Positions 8,767-17,474 of a stretch of 64,000 nt of DNA are shown here, piece by piece. The DNA is taken from the NCBI RefSeq assembly GCF_025398035.1, contig NZ_CP104558.1, positions 3,420,001-3,484,000 of the forward strand, given 5' to 3'. Each line of letters starts with the position of its first letter. The first letter of the stretch is position 1. A program made the translations under genes and the position numbers. The notes beneath the pieces were generated by a model, which worked only from the letters and a program-made list of their open reading frames with translations, made no database searches and was not told the origin of the DNA. The stretch is from Rossellomorea vietnamensis (GTDB lineage: Bacteria > Bacillota > Bacilli > Bacillales > Bacillaceae_B).

Positions 8767-8820
8767 TTTTTCCAAATCCTCTCATGCTATAATAATAGAA
8801 AAATGCTGGAGGACGCCGGT

Positions 8821-9153
8821 ATGAAAACTAGTGAAATAGATGAGATTAGAAGACTATGCCTTCTCTATCCAGAAGTTCATGAACACATAGATGGGTTCGG
8901 ACATGTTTCCTTCCGCGTGAAGGACAAACCATTTGTCATCATCGGGGAGACCTTATCTATTAAAACGCTCCCCGCCACTCAGGAAATCCTCATCGAACAG
9001 CCAGGCTATATAAAGGCGCCGTACATAGGGAGACATGGCTGGGTGCTGGTTGAGGTAGAGGAAGTGGGCTGGCGAGTCATTGAAGGAATGATTCGTGAGG
9101 GTTATTTGATTGCTGCACCCAAGAGACTCGCCAATCTAGTTCAGAATAGATGA
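8821..9153 (+). CDS. MmcQ/YjbR family protein
   Basis: 110 aa. The start is set at 8821 because GGAGG lies nine bases before it; an ATG at 8803 in the same frame lacks a ribosome site. The sequence (IRRLCLLYPEVHEHIDGFGH, FRVKDKPFVIIGE, GWVLVEVEEVGWRVIEGMI) has the double-wing YjbR fold pattern of the MmcQ/YjbR family, small cytoplasmic proteins proposed to bind DNA; biochemical function is unknown. It ends six bases before the ABC permease gene, so the two may be co-transcribed. Confidence 0.8.
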   Translation: MKTSEIDEIRRLCLLYPEVHEHIDGFGHVSFRVKDKPFVIIGETLSIKTLPATQEILIEQPGYIKAPYIGRHGWVLVEVEEVGWRVIEGMIREGYLIAAPKRLANLVQNR

Positions 9154-9159
9154 AGAAAC

Positions 9160-9915
9160 ATGATGAATTTAATTACCAATGAACTCATAAAACAAATCTC
9201 CCGACCGCGTATGTGGATTTCACTGGCACTCATCGTGTTCATCGATTCCATCGCGTCCCTTTTTGTCTATCTACTGTTCGACGGCATCCAATTTTCATTT
9301 TGGGAGTACATGCGGATCAGCTCTAACCTCCTTATGATCATTCAACTTTTCAGTCTGATCATAGTTGGAGATATCGTATCAAGTGAATTTTCGTCAGCCA
9401 CCATCAAGCTATTGCTCATCCGACCCATTAACCGTGTGAAAATTCTGCTTTCCAAATACATAACCGTGCTAGTTATTGCTACTGTGTTAACAGCCTCTCA
9501 TTTCTTATTTTCCGCCGTGCTCGGTTCGCTATGGTTTTATGATAGTTTCTTTGATTTGAACGAGAATTTTTTTATTGTGGCAGGTGCATACGTACTGAGA
9601 TTCATAGAAATGATGGTGATTTGTTCCTTCGCTTTTACCTTTTCAGTTGTGACGAGGAGCAGTTCGTTTGCGATTGGTTCTACTATTTTTCTGACCTTTT
9701 CCACCGGAACACTTTTGATCCTGATGAACGAGCTTGGTATGGAGTGGGGGAGGTATCTGTTGTTTGCGAATACCGATTTGCAACAGTATTTCTTCGGGAC
9801 TCCACCGTTTGAAGGAATGACGTTTTGGTTTTCGGTTGGGGTGATTGTGGTTTATTTGGTTGGGTTTGGTGGATTGTGTTGGTGGAGTTTTGGGAAGAGG
9901 GATGTGGATGTTTGA
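9160..9915 (+). CDS. ABC-2 type transporter permease without adjacent ATPase
   Basis: 251 aa with six hydrophobic segments. The layout is that of ABC-2 family permeases: a short cytoplasmic N-terminus (MNLITNELIKQISRPRMWIS), a DIVSSEFSSATIKLLLIRPI coupling-type stretch after TM2, and a short basic tail. Such permeases normally work with an ATP-binding subunit encoded next to them; none is present here, so the partner must be elsewhere or the gene is a remnant of a larger system. The ribosome site (AGATGAAGAAAC) is weak, and translation may depend on the MmcQ/YjbR gene ending six bases upstream. The last 90 nt are strikingly G/T-rich. Confidence 0.8.
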   Translation: MMNLITNELIKQISRPRMWISLALIVFIDSIASLFVYLLFDGIQFSFWEYMRISSNLLMIIQLFSLIIVGDIVSSEFSSATIKLLLIRPINRVKILLSKYITVLVIATVLTASHFLFSAVLGSLWFYDSFFDLNENFFIVAGAYVLRFIEMMVICSFAFTFSVVTRSSSFAIGSTIFLTFSTGTLLILMNELGMEWGRYLLFANTDLQQYFFGTPPFEGMTFWFSVGVIVVYLVGFGGLCWWSFGKRDVDV

Positions 9916-9926
9916 TAAATTGTTTT

Positions 9927-10014
9927 TGTACCAGGTACATTTAATAGCACTTGTACCCGGTACAACTAGACCCGAATCTACCAGGTACAATCTGCATCAT
10001 ATGTACCAGGTACA
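9927..10014. repeat. Four copies of a TGTACC-N-GGTACA palindromic repeat
   Basis: TGTACCAGGTACA at 9927-9939, TTGTACCCGGTACAA at 9951-9965, CTACCAGGTACAA at 9978-9990 and TGTACCAGGTACA at 10002-10014. Spacing between starts is about 24-27 nt. Each is an odd-centred palindrome, so this is either an array of binding sites or a short interspersed palindromic repeat cluster. It follows the permease stop directly. Confidence 0.8.
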
Positions 10015-10260
10015 AAATTCACTTAAAGCCTCCTCCCAAAACCCCCTTCACAATTCCGCCCCAAACCCTCCACAAAACCTCCAAATCCCCACCGTCTAAT
10101 CCCCAAAAAAAAGTGAGATAATACTACTACAAAGAGTGCCAGGTGAACCCAAAACATTCACAACTCCCACCTCACTCTTAAACTCTCTCCACTCCCGTCA
10201 CACCAACACTTTCGACATCACCTTACAAACTTCACAAAAAAATGACAAAAAATTTAGAAA
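10015..10260. other. C/A-rich non-coding stretch with a long hairpin
   Basis: The plus strand here is rich in C and A and very poor in G, the reverse of the G/T-rich 3' end of the permease gene. No gene is supported. A dyad AAGAGTG-cc-AGGTG (10132-10145) pairs with CACCT-CACTCTT (10168-10179) across a 22-nt loop; there is no T-tail, so it is not an ordinary terminator. The stretch ends at the hpf promoter. Confidence 0.55.
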
Positions 10261-10286
10261 GTTTAAGAAGGATTAATGAAGGGAAT
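10261..10286 (+). promoter_or_regulatory. Sigma-B type promoter for hpf
   Basis: GTTTAA at 10261-10266, 14-base spacer, GGGAAT at 10281-10286. The Bacillus sigma-B consensus is GTTTWW-N12-14-GGGWAW. It lies about 47 nt before the hpf start; B. subtilis hpf (yvyD) is known to be sigma-B controlled. Confidence 0.75.
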
Positions 10287-10332
10287 GGAGAATATATATA
10301 ACATAGCTTTATTTTTAAAAGGAGGAGTTTAC

Positions 10333-10911
10333 ATGTTGAACTACAACATTCGAGGCGAGAACATTGAGGTAACTCCAGCGATTCGCGAACATGTGGAGAA
10401 GAAGATTGGCAAGTTAGACCGTTACTTTAATGAAACTCCTGATGCAAATGTACATGTTAATTTGAAAGTGTATCCTGATAAAAATACGAAAACTGAAGTG
10501 ACTATTCCAATGCCGCAATTAGTTCTACGTGCAGAGGAACGCAACGCAGATATGTATGCGGCCATTGATCTGATAGTAGATAAATTGGAGCGTCAAATTC
10601 GCAAACATAAAACCAGAGTGAACCGTAAAATGCGTGAAAAGGGCAGCCCGAAGGAGTTCTTCGCGGCTCAGGAAGATCTGAATCATGTTTCTCCTAACGG
10701 TGCAGCAGCCGTTGAATTGGAGGAAGAGGACGATGCGGAAGTAGTAAGAACAAAACAGTTCAATCTGAAGCCGATGGACAGCGAAGAAGCGATCCTGCAG
10801 ATGAATATGCTGGGTCACACATTCTTCATCTTCACGGACGCAGAGACGAACGCAACGAACATTGTGTACAAGCGTCGTGACGGCAAGTATGGCTTAATTG
10901 AAACAAACTAA
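10333..10911 (+). CDS. hpf: Long-form ribosome hibernation promoting factor
   Basis: 192 aa from the ATG at 10333, preceded by AAAGGAGG; longer frames starting at 10276 lack a ribosome site. The N-terminal S30AE domain (about 1-100, [20 protein letters not shown]) binds the small subunit across the mRNA/tRNA channel. The C-terminal domain (about 130-190, [20 protein letters not shown]) is the dimerisation domain that lets long HPF join two ribosomes into a 100S particle. The length and two-domain layout are standard for Firmicutes. A sigma-B-type promoter lies in front and a terminator behind, so it is a single-gene stress-controlled unit. Confidence 0.97.
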   Translation: MLNYNIRGENIEVTPAIREHVEKKIGKLDRYFNETPDANVHVNLKVYPDKNTKTEVTIPMPQLVLRAEERNADMYAAIDLIVDKLERQIRKHKTRVNRKMREKGSPKEFFAAQEDLNHVSPNGAAAVELEEEDDAEVVRTKQFNLKPMDSEEAILQMNMLGHTFFIFTDAETNATNIVYKRRDGKYGLIETN

Positions 10912-10923
10912 ATACATCATTGA

Positions 10924-10956
10924 AATCCTGTGGTCGCTTAGACTGCAGGATTTTTT
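10924..10956 (+). terminator. Terminator after hpf
   Basis: AATCCTG (10924-10930) pairs with CAGGATT (10945-10951), with an inner GTC/GAC pair extending the stem, then TTTTT. Confidence 0.85.
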
Positions 10957-11024
10957 CATTGATAGGAGGATTTTACCATTTTTTGTCGAAGTTTGAAGGT
11001 AGACAAAAATGAGGGGGAAATCAA

Positions 11025-12134
11025 ATGAGAGATCCACGATTAGAGAAGTTAGCGGATGTGCTGCTGACTCATTCATTGAAACTAAAAGAAGGGGAAAAGC
11101 TGATGATCACGGGGGAGCATTCGACACAACCTCTAATCAAAGAGCTCCTGAAAAAATCATATGGAATGGGGGTCATTCCTTATTTTGAGATAAGCGACCT
11201 TGAATTGAATCGGATCATGGTCAGTAATGCCAAGCCGGAGCAGGTTATCATTCGAAATAAATGGAATATGCAGCAGTATGAAGATCTGGATGCGATAATT
11301 CATATTGCCAGCGATGCCAACGACGCGGAGATGAGTGAAGTCCCCGCTGAACAGTGGCAGGAACTTATGCCCCATATGAAAGAATCCAACGACTATCTTA
11401 TTCAAAACAAAAAGTGGGTTCTTTTAAACTATCCAAACTTCTCCCTCGCCCAGAAAGCGAAGATGAGCTATGACACCTTCTTCGATTATCTACTGGAAGT
11501 CTGCACGGTAGATTACAAACAAATGGAAGAAGCCCAGAAACCGCTGAAAGAACTGATGGACAAGACGGACAAGGTACGCATCACCGGTGAAGGGACGGAC
11601 CTTGCGTTTTCCATCAAGGACATTCCGTCTGTCATGTGCTTTGGGGAGCGGAACATTCCGGACGGAGAAGTGTATACAGCCCCTGTAAAGGATAGCGTGA
11701 ATGGGACGATTACATATAACACACCAACACTTTATCGCGGATTCTCTTTTAACAACGTCTCTTTGACCTTTGAGAACGGGAAGATTGTGAAGGCGAGGGC
11801 CGATAAAACGAAGGAACTCAACGATATTCTGGATACAGATGAAGGTGCCCGTTTCATCGGGGAGTTTGCCCTTGGGGTGAATCCGAAGATCAATGAGCCG
11901 ATGCTGGATATTTTATTTGATGAGAAGATTAACGGAAGCTTTCATTTTACACCTGGACAGGCTTATGAACAGGCAGACAACGGTAACCGTTCCAATGTCC
12001 ATTGGGATATGGTGTGCATCCAGCGCCCAGAATACGGCGGCGGGGAAATTTACTTCGATGATGTTTTAATTCGTAAAGATGGGTTATTTGTAGTAGAAGA
12101 GCTAAAAGGATTGAATCCTGACGCTTTAATTTAA
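11025..12134 (+). CDS. M29 family aminopeptidase
   Basis: 369 aa, matching peptidase family M29 (AmpS/PepS/aminopeptidase T), cytoplasmic dinuclear-metal enzymes that release N-terminal residues from peptides. The start RLEKLADVLLTHSLKLKEGE and the C-terminal metal-ligand regions (GERNIPDGEVYTAP, GEFALGVNPKI, FDEKINGSFHFTPGQAY, NVHWDMV) are characteristic. GAGGGGG sits upstream of the ATG. The next gene (DUF1028) begins 14 nt downstream with its own strong ribosome site, so the two are probably co-transcribed. Slightly shorter than AmpS, but all conserved ligand blocks are there. Confidence 0.92.
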   Translation: MRDPRLEKLADVLLTHSLKLKEGEKLMITGEHSTQPLIKELLKKSYGMGVIPYFEISDLELNRIMVSNAKPEQVIIRNKWNMQQYEDLDAIIHIASDANDAEMSEVPAEQWQELMPHMKESNDYLIQNKKWVLLNYPNFSLAQKAKMSYDTFFDYLLEVCTVDYKQMEEAQKPLKELMDKTDKVRITGEGTDLAFSIKDIPSVMCFGERNIPDGEVYTAPVKDSVNGTITYNTPTLYRGFSFNNVSLTFENGKIVKARADKTKELNDILDTDEGARFIGEFALGVNPKINEPMLDILFDEKINGSFHFTPGQAYEQADNGNRSNVHWDMVCIQRPEYGGGEIYFDDVLIRKDGLFVVEELKGLNPDALI

Positions 12135-12148
12135 AGGAGGACTTCACC

Positions 12149-12985
12149 ATGACGTATTCCATTGTAGGCTATGACCCGGAAGAGAAAGAGTGGGGGATTG
12201 CGGTACAGTCCAAATTCCTCGGTGTTGGTTCGGTTGTACCGTTTGCGAAAGCAGGAGTCGGGGCGGTGGCGACTCAGTCTTACGCGAATACTTCCTACGG
12301 GCCACATGCGCTTCAACTGATGGAGGAAGGCAAGACGGCGGAAGAGGCGCTTGATATCATCACAAGGGATGACCCGGAGCGCCCGTTGCGCCAGGTGGGG
12401 TTGATCGATGCATGTGGCAACCCCGCCACCTTTACCGGTGAAGGGTGCTATGACTGGGCCGGTGGACAGACTGGAAAGCATTTTGCAGCTCAGGGAAATA
12501 TTTTAGTAGATGAGCAAACCGTGAAGGCGATGGCGGATACCTTTGAGTCCACCACGGGGTCTTTGGCTGAAAGGCTGCTCCACGCCCTCGAGGCCGGCCA
12601 GGAAGCAGGCGGTGATTCCCGTGGCATGCAGTCCGCTGCCCTACTAGTCGTAAAGGAGAACGGTGGATACGGCGGATTCAATGATCGTTATATTGACCTC
12701 AGGGTCGACGATCACGCATCACCTATTAAGGAATTGAAGCGGATCTATCATTTGCACCAGCTGTATTTTAAAGAATCAGATGCCGGCAGGGTGGTACTTC
12801 TCGAAGGTGAGATTCACGATGAAGTGGAGCGGGAACTCACCCGTCTTGGCTATGCAAATGAAAAGCAGTCCCTCTATCAAAATTTGAAAGACTACCTGCA
12901 CACCGAAAACTTTGAAATGCGTGAGCAGGAAGAGAATTATATCGATTTGGATGTCTTGGATTATATGAAAAATCAAGGAAGATAA
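12149..12985 (+). CDS. DUF1028 family protein
   Basis: 278 aa. The N-terminal 215 residues or so match DUF1028, a family predicted to have an Ntn-hydrolase-like fold: TYSIVGYDPEEKEWGIAVQS, GVGAVATQSYANTSYGP, GLIDACGNPATFTGEGC and the NGGYGGFNDRYIDLRVDDH block. The remaining C-terminal residues form a charged helical tail. Substrate and reaction are unknown. AAAGGAGG precedes the ATG. It lies 14 nt after an M29 aminopeptidase, which suggests a shared role in peptide or amino-acid breakdown (inference), and a terminator closes the pair. Confidence 0.88.
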   Translation: MTYSIVGYDPEEKEWGIAVQSKFLGVGSVVPFAKAGVGAVATQSYANTSYGPHALQLMEEGKTAEEALDIITRDDPERPLRQVGLIDACGNPATFTGEGCYDWAGGQTGKHFAAQGNILVDEQTVKAMADTFESTTGSLAERLLHALEAGQEAGGDSRGMQSAALLVVKENGGYGGFNDRYIDLRVDDHASPIKELKRIYHLHQLYFKESDAGRVVLLEGEIHDEVERELTRLGYANEKQSLYQNLKDYLHTENFEMREQEENYIDLDVLDYMKNQGR

Positions 12986-12989
12986 TTGT

Positions 12990-13026
12990 AAAAAGAACCA
13001 GTCGGAAAGTGATTGGTTCTTTTTTC
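12990..13026 (+). terminator. Terminator after the aminopeptidase-DUF1028 pair
   Basis: AAAGAACCA near 12992-13000 pairs with TGGTTCTTT at 13014 onward, followed by six T. Confidence 0.88.
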
Positions 13027-13115
13027 TTGTTTTAAAACAGTTTAATGCTTGCCTGAAATGTTATATAATGAACCTTTGTGTACGGGACTCAGAGAAGTTG
13101 GAGGTAAATACAAAC

Positions 13116-14228
13116 ATGAGTACAGTCGGAAGAAATGAACCATGCCCTTGTGGCAGTGGAAAGAAATATAAGAAATGCTGCGAAAACGTTGTGAATATAG
13201 ATACACTGGTGAGTCAGGAACTGGATGTGCTGCAGGCACAGCTGTATGACTTCATCGCTACGGCCCAGTCTGCCGAGATGGAAGAATCCTACCATCACTA
13301 TCTTTCAAAGATGGACTTGATGCAGGCTGATCCCGATATTTATGAAATGGCATTTGTCAGCTGGTACGGAACGACTCAGAAGGATGCTGACGGTGTTCGT
13401 TTGATCGAACGATTTGTGGATAAGCAGCTGAGCACGGTGACTCGACCACAGACAGCTGAGGTATTGGAATCGTGGAAAAATGTACGGGTGACAGCTGGTA
13501 CGGTAGAGAAGCTTGATGACAACACGCTGCGTGTCGGGGAAGCAATCACGGGAGATACACTTATCGTGACGGAAAAATTCGGTAAGCTTGAAGAGAACAG
13601 CTTCTTCCTGGGATTACTATTGCCGAACGGGGAGAAATATCTTCCGTTTGCTCAATACTTCATTTATCCGGCGATTGAAAAAGCGGCGATGGAGTTAGTG
13701 AAGATCCGTTTCGAACAGGGTGAATTTGAAACTCTACATGATTACTTATCAGGTCAGTACCTGGAAATCGCGGATGTCGGATTCGTCCTTTATAGTGCGG
13801 AGAAGAAGAAAGCTGGAAAAGCAGCGTCAACGGGTAAAGCTTCTGTTGAATCTGATGCAGAGAAGGATTCTGCAGACTCCATTGAAGGCGTCGAAATCTG
13901 GAAGACGCCGGAATACAACGAAGCGATCACCTCACTTCAAACTTTCCTGACTGAAAAAGGGGAAGATAAGAAAGAAAGTGAACTGCTCGTAGCCGTATTG
14001 GAAAAATACTTCTATACCGAACGCCCAACGATCCGCAACCCGAAAATCTACTCGGGGGCTATGGTCGACATGGCGAAAAACATTGACGAAATCAGTATCC
14101 GCCACGTTCAAAAGGAACTTGCCGAATACTTCGATGTCTCTGCCAACAGCATCTCAAGACGAAGCAAGCAAATCTGGGAAAGCTACCAGGACACCGTCTA
14201 CGAACTGCTGAAAACAACGAACGCCTAA
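13116..14228 (+). CDS. SEC-C zinc-motif protein with a possible C-terminal helix-turn-helix
   Basis: 370 aa from the ATG at 13116 (TTGGAGG 11-12 bases upstream); the frame opens earlier at 13068 but without a ribosome site. Residues 6-22 hold a SEC-C zinc-binding motif, [13 protein letters not shown], the same module as at the end of SecA. The middle is helical and unassigned; residues about 235-255 are Ser/Ala/Lys-rich and likely a linker. The C-terminus around residues 335-362 (KELAEYFDVSANSISRRSKQ) reads like a helix-turn-helix. The gene lies upstream of secA but is separated from it by a terminator and repeat, so linkage to secretion is only suggestive. No function can be assigned. Confidence 0.75.
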   Translation: MSTVGRNEPCPCGSGKKYKKCCENVVNIDTLVSQELDVLQAQLYDFIATAQSAEMEESYHHYLSKMDLMQADPDIYEMAFVSWYGTTQKDADGVRLIERFVDKQLSTVTRPQTAEVLESWKNVRVTAGTVEKLDDNTLRVGEAITGDTLIVTEKFGKLEENSFFLGLLLPNGEKYLPFAQYFIYPAIEKAAMELVKIRFEQGEFETLHDYLSGQYLEIADVGFVLYSAEKKKAGKAASTGKASVESDAEKDSADSIEGVEIWKTPEYNEAITSLQTFLTEKGEDKKESELLVAVLEKYFYTERPTIRNPKIYSGAMVDMAKNIDEISIRHVQKELAEYFDVSANSISRRSKQIWESYQDTVYELLKTTNA

Positions 14229-14247
14229 ATCAAACTCAATACACACC

Positions 14248-14281
14248 CTACAAAAGTCGTCTGAAAAAGGCGGCTTTTTTT
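14248..14281 (+). terminator. Terminator after the SEC-C gene
   Basis: AAAGTCGTC pairs, with G-U pairs, to GGCGGCTTT across a TGAAAAA loop, then a T-run that runs into the neighbouring repeat. Confidence 0.7.
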
Positions 14282-14382
14282 GAGGGACGGACCTCCCAAA
14301 TCATGACCACTGAGACTAGAAAGCTTGATATAATGGCATTCATTTCTTCAAAAGGCTGAAAGAGGGAGGTCCGTCCCTCAAA
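14279..14382. repeat. 104-bp element bounded by 19-bp inverted repeats (GGGACGGACC family)
   Basis: TTTGAGGGACGGACCTCCC at 14279-14297 is the exact reverse complement of GGGAGGTCCGTCCCTCAAA at 14364-14382. The 66-nt interior has no gene. The same GGGACGGACC core recurs at several other intergenic places in the window, so this is the best-preserved copy of a short interspersed palindromic repeat. Confidence 0.88.
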
Positions 14383-14608
14383 GCCTTAAGTTGTAACCGA
14401 TATGGGATAGTGGTAAGATTGATAGGGAAAATATCGTGTTTGTGTGGGAGGATAATTGGGTTTTGTAGCGAATTTTAAGTAGAGTGATGCGGAAGAGGTC
14501 CTGGGAATTTACAGGGATTTCACATTATTCTCATGGGAATCTCATTTTCTTTCGTTATACTTGTGACGTTTGGCTCTCATTCCAACACAGATAAAGGAGC
14601 GTTTATAC
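14383..14608 (+). promoter_or_regulatory. secA upstream region
   Basis: 226 nt leading to secA. A possible sigma-A promoter is TTGTAA with TAAGAT 17 bases later (about 14391-14419), and TTATACT occurs near 14558. Neither is a strong match. Nothing else was recognised. Confidence 0.35.
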
Positions 14609-17119
14609 ATGCTTGGTCTATTGAATAAAGTGTTCGATGCGAATAAAAGAGAATTAAAGAGGCTGGAGAAACTGGCCGATCAAATAGAAGAATTAGGTCC
14701 TGATATGGAGCGTTTGACGGATGATGAAATCCGTGAAAGAACGGAGCGTTTCAAAGAGCGCTATCAAAAGGGTGAAGACCTGGAGGATATGCTCGTTGAA
14801 GCATTCGCAGTCGTACGGGAAGCGGCCCGCCGCGTTCTTGGTTTATATCCTTACCGCGTTCAGCTAATGGGTGGTATCTCCCTTCACGGAGGGAACATCT
14901 CCGAGATGAAAACCGGTGAAGGTAAAACTCTGACGGCGACGATGCCTGTTTACTTGAATGCCATCACAGGAAAAGGCGTTCACGTTATCACGGTCAATGA
15001 TTACTTGGCCAGCCGTGATGCCGAAGAAATGGGGAAACTGTACAATTTCTTGGGACTGACTGTAGGGCTCAATCTCAACTCCATGTCTAAAGATGAAAAG
15101 CGCGAAGCATATAGTGCGGACATCACATATGGTACGAATAACGAATTCGGATTCGATTACCTTCGTGATAACATGGTCCTGTACAAAGACCAAATGGTTC
15201 AGCGCAGCCTTCATTTTGCCGTAATCGATGAAGTTGACTCCATTCTTATCGATGAAGCACGTACACCATTGATCATTTCAGGTAACGCCCAGCGCACGCC
15301 TCAGCTTTACATCCAGGCGAACGCGGTCGTACGCACACTGAAAAAAGAAGAAGATTACACTTATGATGAAAAAACAAAGGGTGTTCAATTAACGGAAGAC
15401 GGAATCAGCAAGGTGGAAAGAGCCTTCCATATTGATAACCTGTTCGATATCTCACACGTAACCCTTAACCATCACATCAACCAGGCGTTGAAAGCTCATG
15501 TAAGTATGCATCGTGACGTTGATTATGTGGTCCAGGAAGGTGAAATCATCATCGTTGACTCCTTCACAGGCCGCTTGATGAAGGGGCGTCGTTACAGTGA
15601 CGGACTTCACCAATCGATCGAAGCCAAAGAAGGTCTGGAGATTCAGAACGAAAGCATGACGATGGCAACGATCACCTTCCAGAACTACTTCCGTATGTAC
15701 GAAAAGCTGTCCGGTATGACGGGTACAGCGAAGACGGAGGAGGAAGAGTTCCGTAATATCTACAATATGAACGTTATTGTCATCCCGACGAATAGACCGA
15801 TCGTTCGTGATGACCGCGCCGATTTAATTTATGCGTCCATCGAAGGAAAGTTCAACGCCGTAGTGGAAGACATTAAAGAACGTAACGATAAAGGACAGCC
15901 TGTACTGGTCGGTACGGTTGCCGTTGAAACGTCAGAATTGATTTCTAAGCTCCTCACGAAAAAAGGCGTACGCCATAACGTGTTGAATGCGAAAAACCAT
16001 GGCCGTGAAGCGGAAATCATTTTAGAAGCGGGTCAGCCTGGTGCTGTTACGATTGCGACGAACATGGCCGGTCGTGGTACGGATATCAAGCTTGGGGAAG
16101 GCGTCATCGATCTTGGCGGTCTTGCCGTCATCGGTACGGAACGTCATGAATCAAGACGTATCGATAATCAGCTTCGTGGACGTTCCGGACGTCAAGGGGA
16201 CCCTGGGGTGACTCAATTCTATCTCTCAATGGAAGATGAATTGATGAGAAGATTCGGCTCTGACAACATGAAGAGCATGATGGAACGCCTTGGAATGGAT
16301 GACTCTCAGCCGATCCAAAGTAAAATGGTCAGCCGTGCTGTCGAATCAGCTCAAAAACGGGTGGAAGGAAACAACTTCGACGCTCGTAAGCAGCTTCTTC
16401 AATATGATGATGTCCTGCGTCAACAGCGTGAAATCATCTACAAGCAGCGTAATGAAGTCATCGACTCTGAAAACCTTCGCGACATCGTTGAAGGCATGAT
16501 CAAGTCAGTCATTGAACGCCAAGTAGCGGCTCATACGGCAGAAGAAGAGATGGAAAATTGGAATCTTCAAGGTATTGTTGATTTCGTCAACGCCAATCTT
16601 CTACCGGAAAATGACGTCACAGTCGACGATCTTCGTGGAAAAGAAGCCGATGAAATGATGGCTCTCATCTTTGAAGATGTACAGCATCGCTACAATGAAA
16701 AAGAAGAGCAGCTGACGCCTGAACAGATGCGCGAGTTTGAAAAGGTCATCCTGCTTCGCGCCGTTGATACGAAATGGATCGATCACATCGATGCCATGGA
16801 TCAACTTCGCCAGGGTATCCACCTCCGTGCATACGGACAAAACGATCCACTGCGTGAATACCAGCATGAAGGCTTCGCCATGTTCGAAAGCATGGTACTC
16901 GCCATCGAAGAAGACGTGGCAAAATACGTCATGAAAGCGGAAATCCGCAACAACCTGGAACGCCAGGAAGTGGCCAAAGGCCAAGCGGTCAACCCGAAAG
17001 AAGACGGAGCAAAAGCCAAAAAACAACCCGTCCGCAAACAAGCAGACGTCGGACGCAATGACCCATGCCCATGCGGAAGCGGCAAAAAATACAAACACTG
17101 CCACGGCATAACAGGATAA
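14609..17119 (+). CDS. secA: Preprotein translocase ATPase SecA
   Basis: 836 aa from the ATG at 14609, which follows AAAGGAG; in-frame codons upstream to 14570 are not used. SecA powers protein export through SecYEG. The order is standard: N-terminal linker helix ([20 protein letters not shown]), nucleotide-binding domain 1 with Walker A MKTGEGKT near residue 105 and DEVDS near 209, the preprotein cross-linking domain, nucleotide-binding domain 2 with the [10 protein letters not shown] and [10 protein letters not shown] motifs near 490-535, helical wing and scaffold domains, and a C-terminal SEC-C zinc motif [12 protein letters not shown]. All key motifs are intact. It is transcribed alone or with prfB; a long perfect hairpin follows. 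Confidence 0.99.
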   Translation: MLGLLNKVFDANKRELKRLEKLADQIEELGPDMERLTDDEIRERTERFKERYQKGEDLEDMLVEAFAVVREAARRVLGLYPYRVQLMGGISLHGGNISEMKTGEGKTLTATMPVYLNAITGKGVHVITVNDYLASRDAEEMGKLYNFLGLTVGLNLNSMSKDEKREAYSADITYGTNNEFGFDYLRDNMVLYKDQMVQRSLHFAVIDEVDSILIDEARTPLIISGNAQRTPQLYIQANAVVRTLKKEEDYTYDEKTKGVQLTEDGISKVERAFHIDNLFDISHVTLNHHINQALKAHVSMHRDVDYVVQEGEIIIVDSFTGRLMKGRRYSDGLHQSIEAKEGLEIQNESMTMATITFQNYFRMYEKLSGMTGTAKTEEEEFRNIYNMNVIVIPTNRPIVRDDRADLIYASIEGKFNAVVEDIKERNDKGQPVLVGTVAVETSELISKLLTKKGVRHNVLNAKNHGREAEIILEAGQPGAVTIATNMAGRGTDIKLGEGVIDLGGLAVIGTERHESRRIDNQLRGRSGRQGDPGVTQFYLSMEDELMRRFGSDNMKSMMERLGMDDSQPIQSKMVSRAVESAQKRVEGNNFDARKQLLQYDDVLRQQREIIYKQRNEVIDSENLRDIVEGMIKSVIERQVAAHTAEEEMENWNLQGIVDFVNANLLPENDVTVDDLRGKEADEMMALIFEDVQHRYNEKEEQLTPEQMREFEKVILLRAVDTKWIDHIDAMDQLRQGIHLRAYGQNDPLREYQHEGFAMFESMVLAIEEDVAKYVMKAEIRNNLERQEVAKGQAVNPKEDGAKAKKQPVRKQADVGRNDPCPCGSGKKYKHCHGITG

Positions 17120-17138
17120 TATTTACGATTTGAGATGA

Positions 17139-17190
17139 TACCTGGGACTTATTTTGCTAAAATAAGTCCCAGGTACTTTTCCGTTTTTTA
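17139..17190 (+). terminator. Long perfect hairpin after secA
   Basis: TACCTGGGACTTATTTT (17139-17155), loop GCT, AAAATAAGTCCCAGGTA (17159-17175): a perfect 17-bp stem, followed by CTTTTCCGTTTTTT. It can act as a terminator, but its length and the TACC/GGTA ends also resemble the short palindromic repeats elsewhere in the window. Confidence 0.75.
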
Positions 17191-17255
17191 TGGGTAGCTG
17201 AAGTAGAGGGTATTAATAGTGGATGATTTTGTAAGCAGGCTTTTTTAAAAGCACT

Positions 17256-17379
17256 GTTGATTGGAGCGGAAGGTGCTCGACTCCTGCGGGAAAAGCGGGA
17301 CAGGTGAGACCCCGCAGGCGAAGCCGAGGAGGCTCACCGCCCGCCCCGCGGAAAGCGAGCACCTGCAGCGGAAATCAAC
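17256..17379. repeat. 124-bp GC-rich Bacillaceae interspersed repeat
   Basis: Ends GTTGATT (17256-17262) and AATCAAC (17373-17379) are inverted copies; just inside, AGGTGCTCG pairs with CGAGCACCT, and further in CTCCTGCGGG, ACAGGTGAG and their partners allow a long branched fold. It is far more GC-rich than its surroundings and has no reading frame. I recognise the core (gcgggacaggtgagaccccg) as an element seen in many copies between genes in Bacillaceae; its function is not established. Confidence 0.82.
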
Positions 17380-17474
17380 CACTACTATCTAATAGAAAAT
17401 CCAGCCACTCTACTTCTGGTATATTCCCAATAAAATAATCTCAACAACCCAAATAAATATAGAGGTGACCACAC

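Noticed and set aside
9643..9990. Minus-strand frames opposite the permease 3' end and repeats
   Set aside because: They mirror the G/T-rich codons of the permease and low-complexity repeat DNA, with no ribosome site and biased Pro/Thr/Gln content.
9927..10014. Regularly spaced repeats as a CRISPR array
   Set aside because: Repeats are only 13-15 nt, spacers are 9-12 nt, and no cas genes are near.
16601..17104. Long minus-strand frame opposite the secA 3' end
   Set aside because: Shadow of a certain gene; composition reflects the complement of SecA codons.
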